Source: Actinomycetota bacterium (GTDB lineage Bacteria > Actinomycetota > Thermoleophilia > Gaiellales > Gaiellaceae). From it: 7,859 nucleotides of DNA. The stretch is from assembly GCA_016870235.1 (NCBI GenBank), contig VGCB01000108.1, positions 1 through 7,859 on the forward strand, in the 5' to 3' direction. The position numbers were made by a program, and so were the translations under genes. Each line of letters begins with the position of its first letter. Position 1 is the stretch's first letter. The notes under the pieces are model-generated. The model was given only the letters and a program-made list of their open reading frames with translations, had not been told where the DNA came from and did no database searches. This document shows, piece after piece, positions 1 to 6,104 of this stretch.

Positions 1-51
1 CGGCGACATCTGGACGTTCGCAGACCGGTCGTCCCTTTCGGGCGCGCTCAC
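1..51 (-). CDS. Possible 5' end of a gene running off the left edge
   Basis: A GTG at 51-49 on the minus strand opens a frame of 17 codons that stays open to the window edge (VSAPERDDRSANVQMSP). It lies 13 bp downstream of the stop codon of the GntR-type regulator on the same strand, so it could be the next gene of that transcript. Fifteen of 17 third positions are G or C, and second positions are less GC-rich, as expected for coding DNA in this genome. There is no convincing Shine-Dalgarno sequence in front of it. No family can be assigned from 17 residues. The alternative is the C-terminal end of a plus-strand gene entering from the left (open from base 2 to a TGA at 107-109), which would overlap the regulator gene by 45 bp and has a less coding-like second-position composition. 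Confidence 0.25.
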   Translation of the reverse strand, partial: MSAPERDDRSANVQMSP

Positions 52-64
52 GGCTGTCCGCAGG

Positions 65-778
65 TCAGATCCGGGCGTTGACCCAGCCGCCGACGAGCAT
101 CGACCGTGAGCGCTCGAGCATCGAGGCCATCGCGGCAGCAGCGGCATCTGGATTCCCGTCCGCGACCGCGACCGCGATCTCGTCGTAGTACGGCTCGGCC
201 CACTCGGCGCTGCTCGAGGGCGCGCCGACCTCGAGGAGCCAGAACCGGTGCGCCTCGAACACGAGGTCGAGCACGATCCGCTCGCGCCGGCCGCTGCCGG
301 AGATCTCGCAGAGGAGCTCGTGGAGCTCGAGCGACCGCAGCGCCTTCTCGCGCCACTCGGTCTCCTGACCGAACCGGTCCGCGGCCGCGCGCACCTGGGC
401 TGCCTGGTGGGGGAGACGGCGTCGCGCGGCGTCGGCGGCGACACCCGGCTCGAGCATGATGCGGAGCGCGAACACCTCGGCGACGTCGTCGAAGCCCATC
501 GGCCGGACGACGTAGCCCTTGCGCGGCAGCACGAGGACGAGGCCGTCGTGCGCGAGCAGGCGGAGAGCCTCACGGACTGGTGTCTTGGAGACGCCGAAGT
601 GCTCGGCCAGCACCGCTTCGGCGATCGGGGCGCCGGGTGGAAGTCGCGAGTGGAGGATGTCGTCGCGCAACGCCTCGTAGGTCTGCTCGGTCAGCGACAG
701 GCCCGGGCGTGCCGCCAGCTCGGCGCTCGTCGGCTTGCGCTCGCGGGAGGCTCCGCGTGCGGAGCGCCTGGTGGTCAT
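65..778 (-). CDS. GntR-family transcriptional regulator, FadR/FCD subfamily
   Basis: A 237-residue DNA-binding repressor or activator, typical in length for FadR-type GntR proteins. Residues about 28-93 form the winged helix-turn-helix, with the family signature SKTPVREAL at 64-72 and the wing at about 82-92 ([12 protein letters not shown]). Residues about 97-230 form a helical FCD ligand-binding domain, with ELHELL at 151-156 carrying the expected histidine H153. The two later histidines that usually complete the FCD metal site appear replaced, by Y198 (before the [12 protein letters not shown] helix) and M220 (in MASMLER). The ATG at 778-776 was chosen because GGAGAA (788-783) lies just upstream and the preceding in-frame sequence is antisense to the dehydrogenase gene. 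The gene is divergent from the SDR dehydrogenase with a 64 bp gap. Local and autoregulation are the natural inference; the effector, probably a small carboxylic acid, is unknown. Confidence 0.93.
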   Translation of the reverse strand: MTTRRSARGASRERKPTSAELAARPGLSLTEQTYEALRDDILHSRLPPGAPIAEAVLAEHFGVSKTPVREALRLLAHDGLVLVLPRKGYVVRPMGFDDVAEVFALRIMLEPGVAADAARRRLPHQAAQVRAAADRFGQETEWREKALRSLELHELLCEISGSGRRERIVLDLVFEAHRFWLLEVGAPSSSAEWAEPYYDEIAVAVADGNPDAAAAAMASMLERSRSMLVGGWVNARI

Positions 779-842
779 GCGGTTCTCCAGCTGGTTGGGC
801 GCATCGAGGCACACACGGTATCCGGTCGAGCAGGGAGGAGTC
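779..842. promoter_or_regulatory. Divergent promoter region between GntR regulator and SDR gene
   Basis: These 64 bp must hold both promoters. On the minus strand, ATGACT (844-839) and TACCGT (820-815) with an 18 bp spacer make a plausible -35/-10 pair for the regulator, with transcription starting near 808. On the plus strand, TTGGGC (795-800) and TATCCG (819-824), also 18 bp apart, are a weak candidate for the dehydrogenase, with transcription starting near 831. The two -10 candidates overlap at 819-820, so the promoters would interfere. CCAGCTGG (787-794) is an 8 bp perfect palindrome overlapping the regulator's ribosome site. I see no clear GntR operator of the classic TGGT-N-ACCA form. 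The elements come from inspection only. Confidence 0.35.
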
Positions 843-1613
843 ATGGTGGGAGGTAGGGTCGAGGGCAAGGTCGCGATCGTGACCGGAGCGGGATCGGGCA
901 TCGGGCGGGCGAGCGCGATCCGGTTGGCACGCGAAGGGGCGAGCGTCGTCGTCGCGGACATCGACGTCGGGGCCGCCGACGTGACGGTCGCAGCGATCGA
1001 AGGGTCGAGCGGAGTCGCGCTCGCTGTGCGGACGGATGTCTCGGTCGAGTCGCAGATGGAGGCTCTCGTGCTGGCCGCAGTTGATGCGTACGGCGGTCTC
1101 GACGTTCTCGTCAACAACGCCGCCGTCACGATCCCGGCGACTGCGACCGAGACGACCGAGGAGGTCTTCGACCGCTCGATCGGCGTCAACCTGAAAAGCG
1201 TGCTCTTCGGTTGCAAGCACGCGGTTCCGGCGATGAAGCGGCGCGGCGGCGGCTCGATCGTCAACATCGCTTCCATGCTCGGTCTCGTCGCCTCGCCGCG
1301 GCAGGCGCCGTACTCGGCCTCGAAGGGCGGTGTTGTGCTCCTCACGAAGCAGGTGGCGGTCGACTATGCGCGTGACGGGATCCGCTGCAATTGCATCTGT
1401 CCGAGCGAGGTCGACACCCCGATGCACCGCGGCTTCGTCGAGGCAACGCCGGACCCGGAGGCGACGAAGGCGGCGCTGCTCGCGCGGATCCCGCTCGGCC
1501 GCGTCGCGCGGCCGGAGGAGCTCGCCGACGCGGTGCTGTACCTGGCGAGCGACGAGTCGTCGTACGTGACCGGGATCGCGCTGCCAGTGGACGGCGGACT
1601 GACGGCGCTGTAG
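843..1613 (+). CDS. Short-chain dehydrogenase/reductase (classical SDR, NAD-type)
   Basis: A 256-residue cytosolic oxidoreductase of normal classical-SDR length with every hallmark: nucleotide-binding TGAGSGIG at 14-21, acidic D39 at the end of the second strand (favouring NAD over NADP), NNAA at 91-94, and the catalytic tetrad N116, S144, Y157 and K161 (YSASK). The segment at 180-194 ([15 protein letters not shown]) and [11 protein letters not shown] near the end resemble the 3-hydroxybutyrate dehydrogenase type 2 (DHRS6/BDH2-like) group as I remember it, but substrate cannot be assigned from this alone. The ATG at 843 is preceded by GGGAGGAG at 833-840; a GTG immediately after it is an alternative. 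Upstream in-frame ATGs would overlap the regulator gene and lack this site. Transcribed away from the GntR regulator, its likely controller. It probably oxidises a secondary alcohol or reduces a ketone in a catabolic route. Confidence 0.95.
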   Translation: MVGGRVEGKVAIVTGAGSGIGRASAIRLAREGASVVVADIDVGAADVTVAAIEGSSGVALAVRTDVSVESQMEALVLAAVDAYGGLDVLVNNAAVTIPATATETTEEVFDRSIGVNLKSVLFGCKHAVPAMKRRGGGSIVNIASMLGLVASPRQAPYSASKGGVVLLTKQVAVDYARDGIRCNCICPSEVDTPMHRGFVEATPDPEATKAALLARIPLGRVARPEELADAVLYLASDESSYVTGIALPVDGGLTAL

Positions 1614-1675
1614 CCCGCGGGGCCGTGGACGCCGGGCCGTCGCACTTCTGCGTCGAAGTCGGAACACACCCGCAA

Positions 1676-1697
1676 CGGAATCGCTGCAACGATTCCG
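1676..1697. repeat. 22 bp near-perfect palindrome (operator or bidirectional terminator stem)
   Basis: The arms CGGAATCG (1676-1683) and CGATTCCG (1690-1697) are exact inverted repeats around CTGCAA. The central TGCA is itself palindromic, so only one base pair of the eleven half-site positions is mismatched. As RNA it would form an 8 bp stem with a 6-base loop on either strand. It sits 62 bp after the SDR stop. It could be a stem terminating the two convergent transcripts, although no T-run follows, or a dyad operator for a dimeric regulator. Confidence 0.6.
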
Positions 1698-1711
1698 GAA
1701 GGGGCCTCGCA

Positions 1712-1726
1712 TCCCCCATAGGGGGA
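1712..1726. repeat. Compact dyad TCCCCC-ATA-GGGGGA
   Basis: Six-base arms (TCCCCC and GGGGGA) flank a 3-base ATA core. The dyad lies 14 bp after the preceding palindrome and 10 bp before an orphan ribosome-binding site. A three-base loop and its position make a protein-binding dyad at least as likely as an RNA hairpin. The binding protein is not known. Confidence 0.5.
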
Positions 1727-1860
1727 GACGGATCGAGGGAGGCGAACCGTGGTCCCGACCGGCTGGGGACGACGACGCCGACGGCGCGTCTCCAACGCGA
1801 CCCGACCCCGTACGTCTCCCGTCGTCGCGACGCTTCCAGGCCCGTCGGGGCTCGGCGAGG

Positions 1861-2808
1861 CTACGCGACCGCGAGCGTCTCGAGCTCGTCGAGCAGCACG
1901 TCGAGCTCGGCCATGATCGCGGTCAGCTGCCCGAGCCGCTCCTGCCCCTCGGCGCCGAGCGACGCGAAGGTCGTCAGCGGCGCGCGGACGTCGCCGACAG
2001 GGCAGCCGCAGGCGGCAGCTAGCGCCTTCGAGTAGCACTGATGCCCGTACGTCGGGTGCCCCGCCTGCCAGACGACGTACATGCGGTCGATCAGGTGCTG
2101 GATGCGCCGCGCGTCGTCGACACGCCCCTCGACGAGGTACTCCCAGATCTTCGTCGACGCGCGCGGGATGAAGTTCCCGTACGGGTTCACGTAGCCGACC
2201 GCACCGAGCAGGAACGACTCGACGATGCGCTCGCCGGCGAACACGTTCATCACACCCTCGGTCTCCTCGATCACGTCGAAGACGCGGGCGACGTCCTGGC
2301 TTGCCTCCTTGAGGTACCGGATGTTCTCGAACGCCCGGGTGAGCCGGCCGACGAGCTTCGCGGACATGTCGACGTTCGAGGTGAACGGGTTGTTGTAGAG
2401 CATGATTGGCAGCGACACCGCCTCGCAGATCGCGCGGTAGTAGCCGAAGACCTCGTCGTCGGTCGGCGTGTAGTAGTAGGGCGGGATGATCATCAGCCCG
2501 TCGGCGCCGAGCGACTCCGCCTCGCGGCTGTAGCTCACGGCGTTCGGCGTGTGGGCGTTCATCGTCCCCACGAACACGGGCACGCGGCCGTCCACGTGCC
2601 GCACCGTCGTCTCGACGAGCTGCGTGCGCTCGTCATCGGAGACGGTCAGGAACTCACCGGTGGTGCCGAGGATGATGACGCCGTGGACGCCCTGCTCGAG
2701 CTGCCACTCGAGGAGTCGCCTCTGCCCCTCGACGTCGATCGCGCCACCGTTCTCGGTGAACGGCGTCACGTTGACCGAGTAGCTGCCGCGGAACTCCTGG
2801 GCACCCAT
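1861..2808 (-). CDS. DapA/NAL-family class I aldolase or dehydratase (not a canonical lysine-pathway DHDPS)
   Basis: A 315-residue TIM-barrel protein of the dihydrodipicolinate synthase/N-acetylneuraminate lyase superfamily, whose members form a Schiff base with pyruvate or a 2-keto acid. Visible hallmarks: GTTGE at 48-52 (carboxylate-binding loop), PPYYY at 109-113, catalytic tyrosine Y138 in YNNP, and Schiff-base lysine K167 in YLKEAS. The arginine that true DHDPS carries five residues after the tyrosine (NVPxR) is T143 here (YNNPFTSN). This argues against lysine biosynthesis and for a catabolic role such as a 2-keto-3-deoxy sugar acid, hydroxyproline-type or aldol-cleavage reaction; I cannot choose among these. 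The ATG at 2808-2806 is preceded by a strong GAGGAGG site (2820-2811 region), the best ribosome site in the window. Divergent from the LLM oxidoreductase (74 bp gap), convergent with the SDR gene. Confidence 0.92.
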   Translation of the reverse strand: MGAQEFRGSYSVNVTPFTENGGAIDVEGQRRLLEWQLEQGVHGVIILGTTGEFLTVSDDERTQLVETTVRHVDGRVPVFVGTMNAHTPNAVSYSREAESLGADGLMIIPPYYYTPTDDEVFGYYRAICEAVSLPIMLYNNPFTSNVDMSAKLVGRLTRAFENIRYLKEASQDVARVFDVIEETEGVMNVFAGERIVESFLLGAVGYVNPYGNFIPRASTKIWEYLVEGRVDDARRIQHLIDRMYVVWQAGHPTYGHQCYSKALAAACGCPVGDVRAPLTTFASLGAEGQERLGQLTAIMAELDVLLDELETLAVA

Positions 2809-2847
2809 GTCTTCCTCCTCGCGAGCCGACCGATCCGTTGCGGTTGC

Positions 2848-2882
2848 CTGACGTCCTGCCTCCGACCTCGTAGTGTACGCGG
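2848..2882 (+). promoter_or_regulatory. Predicted leaderless promoter of the LLM gene with a symmetric -10 element
   Basis: CTGACG (2848-2853) and TAGTGT (2871-2876) are spaced 17 bp apart. The -10 ends six bases before the ATG at 2883, so transcription would begin at or next to the start codon, giving a leaderless message. This fits the absence of any Shine-Dalgarno sequence before that ATG, and leaderless messages are common in actinobacteria. The same bases read on the minus strand give TACACT (2877-2872), a -10 candidate for the divergent DapA-like gene with a leader of roughly 57 nt; no good -35 accompanies it. Read from inspection only. Confidence 0.5.
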
Positions 2883-3941
2883 ATGCGTTTCGGCGTCTGG
2901 CACGACTTCCGCAACCCGCCGCAATGGCGCCGGCCCTGGGAGGCCGTGTACCGTGAGAACGTCGATCAGATTGCGTGGGCGGAGACGCTCGGGTACGACT
3001 CCGCGTGGCTCTCCGAGCACCACGTGACGGACGACGGCTACCTGCCGGCGGTCTTCCCGCTCCTCGCGGCGCTCGCGGAGCGCACGTCGACGATGCGCCT
3101 CGGGACGGCGGTGATGCTCGCGCCGTTCCAGCAGCCGATCCGGTTCGCGGAGGAGGCTGCGGTCGTCGACCTGCTGAGCAGGGGCCGCCTTGAGCTCGGG
3201 CTCGGGCTCGGCTACCGGTCGAAGGAGTTCGAGGCGCTCGGCATCCCGCGTGGCGAGCGCGCAGGCAGGACGGAGGAGCTCGTCGAGATCGCGCGCCGAG
3301 CCTGGACGGGCGAGCCGTTCACCTACGAAGGCCGTCACTGGCGCCTCGACGACGTGCAGGTGACGCCGCCACCCTTCCAGCAGCCGTCGCCGCCGATCTG
3401 GATCGGCGGCTCGACGCTGAGGGCGGCCGAGCGCGCCGCGCGGCTGCGGTGCCACTTCTTCCCCGACGCGTACGCGCCGCGCGAGGTGATCGACCGGTTC
3501 TGGAGCGCCCTCGCAGAGCTCGGCGAGGATCCCACGCCGTACCGGATTGGCTCGAACCCCTCGATCTACGTCACCGACGACCCCGAGCGCGGCTGGCACG
3601 AGGTCGGCGAGCACTTCCTCTACCAGTACAACGTCTACCGCCGCTGGTTCGGCGAGAGCGGGTTCGACACTGCGCCGTCCGCGACCGATCCCTCGCAGCT
3701 CCCCCGCGAGCGCTACATCGTCGGGCCGCCGGACGCCGTCGTCGAGGCGATCGGCCATATCGAGGCGCGGACCGGCTGCGACGTCCTCATCTTCTGGGCG
3801 CGACCTCCCGGCCTCTCGATCGAGCTCAGCAACCGATCGGTCGAGCGGTTCGCGCGCGAGGTGATCCCGCGGATCCGTCGCCAGGACGCGGGCCCGGAGC
3901 CGGCCTCACCGGCCGACGAGATCCGCAGACAGGACCGGTAA
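2883..3941 (+). CDS. LLM-class (luciferase-like) flavin-dependent oxidoreductase
   Basis: A 352-residue TIM-barrel flavoprotein of the bacterial luciferase superfamily, members of which use reduced FMN, or F420 in many actinobacteria, for monooxygenation or hydride transfer. Diagnostic segments: ETLGYDSAWLSEHH at 34-47 (the EHH of luciferase alpha-like proteins), RLGTAV at 72-77, DLLSRGRLELGLGLGY at 96-111, GRTEELVEIARRAWTGEPF at 128-146, and PIWIGG at 171-176. Length is usual for the family. The ATG at 2883 has no ribosome site but follows a -10-like TAGTGT at the leaderless distance. The C-terminal tail (about 330-352) is polar, low in complexity and likely disordered. Its last 36 bp overlap the 3' end of the convergent molybdenum hydroxylase gene. 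FMN versus F420 cannot be decided by eye, and the substrate is unknown. Confidence 0.93.
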   Translation: MRFGVWHDFRNPPQWRRPWEAVYRENVDQIAWAETLGYDSAWLSEHHVTDDGYLPAVFPLLAALAERTSTMRLGTAVMLAPFQQPIRFAEEAAVVDLLSRGRLELGLGLGYRSKEFEALGIPRGERAGRTEELVEIARRAWTGEPFTYEGRHWRLDDVQVTPPPFQQPSPPIWIGGSTLRAAERAARLRCHFFPDAYAPREVIDRFWSALAELGEDPTPYRIGSNPSIYVTDDPERGWHEVGEHFLYQYNVYRRWFGESGFDTAPSATDPSQLPRERYIVGPPDAVVEAIGHIEARTGCDVLIFWARPPGLSIELSNRSVERFAREVIPRIRRQDAGPEPASPADEIRRQDR

Positions 3942-5969
3942 CCGCCGCACGTCCCGGCCCGCGGCCGAGACGGCGTTCGCGAGCGCGGCGGCGGCGAGCG
4001 AGACGGCGATCTCGCCCACGCCGCGCGCGCCAAGGGGGTTCCGCGGCGACGGAGCCCATTCGAGGACGATCGCCTCGATCGCCGCGCAATCGAGAGCCGT
4101 CGGCACGAGGTAGTCGCGCAGGCCGTACGTGAGCACGTTGCCCTCGTCGTCGCGATGCACTGCCTCCTGCAGCGCGCAGCCGAGGCCCTGCGCTGCGCCC
4201 CCGAGCAGCTGGCCGAGGACGACCGCCCGATCGAGGGCGCGGCCGGCGTCGACCACGACGACGATCCGGTCGACGTGCACCGACCCGGTCTCCGGGTCGA
4301 CCGCCACCCGCGCCGCCGCGGCGCCGTACGTGTAGGTGGGCGCCTCCGGCTGAAAGGTGCCGAGCGCCTCGAGCGGCGCACGCTGCCCCGCGTCGATCAG
4401 CTCCCGCAGCGCGAGCGCCGCCTCGTGGACTGCGCTTCCGGTCATCATCGCCGTCCGGCTCGCGAACGTGCCGCCGCCGTCCCAGTCGGTCGGGCCCTCG
4501 ACGACGCCGACGTGCTCCTCCGGCACGCCGAGCGCCCGGGCGGCGACCCGGGCGAGCGTCGTCTCGTGCCCCTGGCCGAACGAGCGCGACGCGACTTCGA
4601 CGGCGATCCGTCCGTCCTCTCCGAGCCGCGCGCGGGCCTGCTCGGGAGCGGGCGTGCCCGACGCCTCCACGCTGACCGCGACCCCGGTCGCAACCCGGCC
4701 GGCAGTCGCGTCACGGCCCGGCGCCACGCTCTCGACACCCGCGATCGCGGCGTCGAGGGCCGCCTCGTAGTCGCCGCCGTCGAGGACGACGCCCGCGAGG
4801 CCCGTGTCGTACGGCATCGCGTCCGCGGGAACGAGATTGCGACGGCGGATCGCGATCGGATCGAGACCCACCTCCGCCGCCGCCCGGTCGACGAGCCGCT
4901 CGCGGGCGAGCACCGCCTCGACGTACGCCGGGCCGCGCATCGTCCCGAGCGGCACCTTCGCCGACCGGACGTGATCGACCCGGCAGCGGTAGGCGAGGGG
5001 CCGGTACGGGCCGAGGAACGCCTTGCTCACGACGAGCCCGACCGTGATCCCGTTCGGTCCCAGGAAGGCGCCGAGGTCGGACCGGACGGTCGCGTCGAGC
5101 CCGAGGATCGTGCCGTCCAGGTCGAGCGCGACCGCCGCCTCCCAGCTCTGACCGCGCGACTGGTAGGAGGCCAGGAGGTGCTCGGACCGCGTCTCGAGCC
5201 AGCGGACGGGGCGCCCGAGCCGGAGGGACGCGAGGGCGACGACGACGTCCTCCGGATGCAGTTCGCCGCGGACGCCGAAGCCGCCGCCGAGGTCGTGCAG
5301 CCGGAGCTCGACCTGCGAGCCCGCGAGACCGAGCATCGCGGCCATCGCGGCGCGCGCGTGGTTCGGCGCCTTCGCTGCGAGCCACAGCACGAGCCTGCCG
5401 GCGTCGCGGTCGTATGCCGCGATCGTCCCTCTCGGCTCGAGCGGCATCCCTCCCTGCCGCGCGACGTCGAAGCGCTCGCGCACGACGACCGGGGCCGTGG
5501 CGAAGACGGCGTCGACGTCGCCGAACGCGTCGGCGTGCACGTGCACGGTCTCCGGCTCCGGCAGCGGCGCCGCGACGAGATCGAGCGCAACCCGTTCCGC
5601 TCCCCCGACCGCGAGCTCGGGCGAGGTCGCCACGACCGCCGCGACCGCCTGGCCGGGGTAGCGGACGATCCCGTCCGCGAGCGCGGGCTGCAGGAGCGGC
5701 TCGAGCTCGGACGGGATCGGGATGCGCGGCGGGATCGCTCCGGGGCGGCGCTCGAGCTCGGCGAGCGAGAACGCGTCGAGGACGCCCGGCAGCGCCAAGG
5801 CCCCGTGGAGATCGACGGAGCGGATTCGCGCCGCCGCGACCGGGCTGCGGACGACGGCGAGATGGGCCAGGCCGTCCAGACGCACGTCGCCGACGAAGCA
5901 GCCCGCGCCGCGAAGGAGCGGCGCGTCCTCGCGGCGGCCGAGACGCCTCTCGTCGCTCGCCACGGGCAC
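3906..5969 (-). CDS. Xanthine dehydrogenase/CoxL-family molybdopterin-binding subunit, shortened
   Basis: A 687-residue protein matching the large Mo-cofactor subunit of the xanthine oxidase family, which hydroxylates aldehydes, purines and other heterocycles. In order: N-terminal RREDAPLLRGAGCFVGDV (the usual R-hE-D-x-xLL-xG-xG-xYxxD region) with VVRSPVAAARI, EPRG at 178-181, the GGGFG cofactor loop at 228-232, FGQGHET at 464-470, and GVGE with the probable catalytic base E653. It is about 80-100 residues shorter than typical CoxL-type subunits. The usual segment between the helix ending ALRELI and the LEALGTF segment is missing near residue 526. The loop normally AYRGAGRPEA, or AYRCSFR in form I CO dehydrogenase, is MRGPAYVEA at 344-352, so it is not CO dehydrogenase. 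The GTG start at 5969 lacks a ribosome site; an in-frame TAA lies just upstream, and GTG at 5963 is an alternative. No FAD or 2Fe-2S subunit gene is adjacent within the window. Confidence 0.9.
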   Translation of the reverse strand: MPVASDERRLGRREDAPLLRGAGCFVGDVRLDGLAHLAVVRSPVAAARIRSVDLHGALALPGVLDAFSLAELERRPGAIPPRIPIPSELEPLLQPALADGIVRYPGQAVAAVVATSPELAVGGAERVALDLVAAPLPEPETVHVHADAFGDVDAVFATAPVVVRERFDVARQGGMPLEPRGTIAAYDRDAGRLVLWLAAKAPNHARAAMAAMLGLAGSQVELRLHDLGGGFGVRGELHPEDVVVALASLRLGRPVRWLETRSEHLLASYQSRGQSWEAAVALDLDGTILGLDATVRSDLGAFLGPNGITVGLVVSKAFLGPYRPLAYRCRVDHVRSAKVPLGTMRGPAYVEAVLARERLVDRAAAEVGLDPIAIRRRNLVPADAMPYDTGLAGVVLDGGDYEAALDAAIAGVESVAPGRDATAGRVATGVAVSVEASGTPAPEQARARLGEDGRIAVEVASRSFGQGHETTLARVAARALGVPEEHVGVVEGPTDWDGGGTFASRTAMMTGSAVHEAALALRELIDAGQRAPLEALGTFQPEAPTYTYGAAAARVAVDPETGSVHVDRIVVVVDAGRALDRAVVLGQLLGGAAQGLGCALQEAVHRDDEGNVLTYGLRDYLVPTALDCAAIEAIVLEWAPSPRNPLGARGVGEIAVSLAAAALANAVSAAGRDVRRLPVLSADLVGR

Positions 5970-6104
5970 ACCATATTGTTAGCGCGTGCAAGATCGAGAG
6001 AGCGCCCGCGTCGAGGCAAGCGTCCGGCCGTGCGGATCTGTTGCCCTTTTTGTCAACAGACATTCCCGCGTCCGGCTCGCGATCGGGACGACGGAGCGCC
6101 GGCC
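5970..6104. promoter_or_regulatory. Divergent control region between Mo-hydroxylase and acyl-CoA synthetase
   Basis: About 135 bp separate the Mo-hydroxylase GTG from the first family-conserved residue of the synthetase. Two AT-richer islands stand out in a GC-rich background. The first, at 5973-5981, contains TATTGT (5974-5979), a -10 candidate for the plus strand without a clear -35. The second, at 6036-6064, contains the dyad described separately, and within it a perfect TTGACA reading on the minus strand (6056-6051) with no good -10 at the right distance. No confident promoter can be named for either gene. Confidence 0.4.

Larger units (their letters stand above)
1614..1860. other. Gene-free gap between convergent SDR and DapA-like genes
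   Basis: 247 bp lie between two convergent stop codons. The gap holds a small stem ACTTC/GAAGT (1644-1659), a strong dyad at 1676-1697, a C5/G5 dyad at 1712-1726, a good Shine-Dalgarno GGGAGG (1737-1742) six bases before a GTG at 1749, and a short GCCC-GTCG-GGGC hairpin at 1840-1851 close to the DapA-like stop. There is no classical terminator with a T-run on either strand. The GTG frame (55 codons, TGA at 1914-1916) is arginine-rich and runs antisense into the lyase gene, so I do not call it a gene. Confidence 0.7.

Noticed and set aside
735..842. Upstream in-frame start for the SDR at 735
   Set aside because: It would overlap the start of the GntR gene, and the added residues resemble no SDR N-terminus. 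GGGAGGAG directly before 843 marks the start.
65..1345. A long minus-strand frame that would extend the GntR regulator by about 189 residues
   Set aside because: The extension is antisense to the SDR gene, which has every catalytic motif. The ATG at 778 has its own ribosome site and gives a normal family length.
1749..1916. A 55-codon frame after GGGAGG as a real small gene
   Set aside because: The peptide is arginine-rich without recognisable features and its second half is antisense to the lyase gene. Reported only as an orphan start signal.
2041..3027. A long plus-strand frame (about 328 codons) across the DapA-like gene
   Set aside because: It is the complement of a gene with clear Schiff-base and GTTGE motifs. 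Its composition is the usual mirror frame of GC-rich DNA.
2766..3758. A long minus-strand frame across the LLM gene
   Set aside because: It is charged and low in complexity with no motif, whereas the plus strand encodes a complete LLM protein.
3899..3913. GCCGG/CCGGC hairpin at the LLM/Mo-hydroxylase junction as a terminator
   Set aside because: It has only 5 bp arms, lies inside the coding end of the LLM gene and has no T-run on either strand.
3906..5969. Mo-hydroxylase as a carbon monoxide dehydrogenase large subunit (coxL)
   Set aside because: The form I AYRCSFR loop is absent, and no coxM or coxS neighbour is present in the window.
4711..6063. A 450-codon minus-strand frame overlapping the Mo-hydroxylase
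   Set aside because: The predicted protein is arginine- and proline-rich without domains. It is a frame shadow of the Mo-hydroxylase on the same strand.
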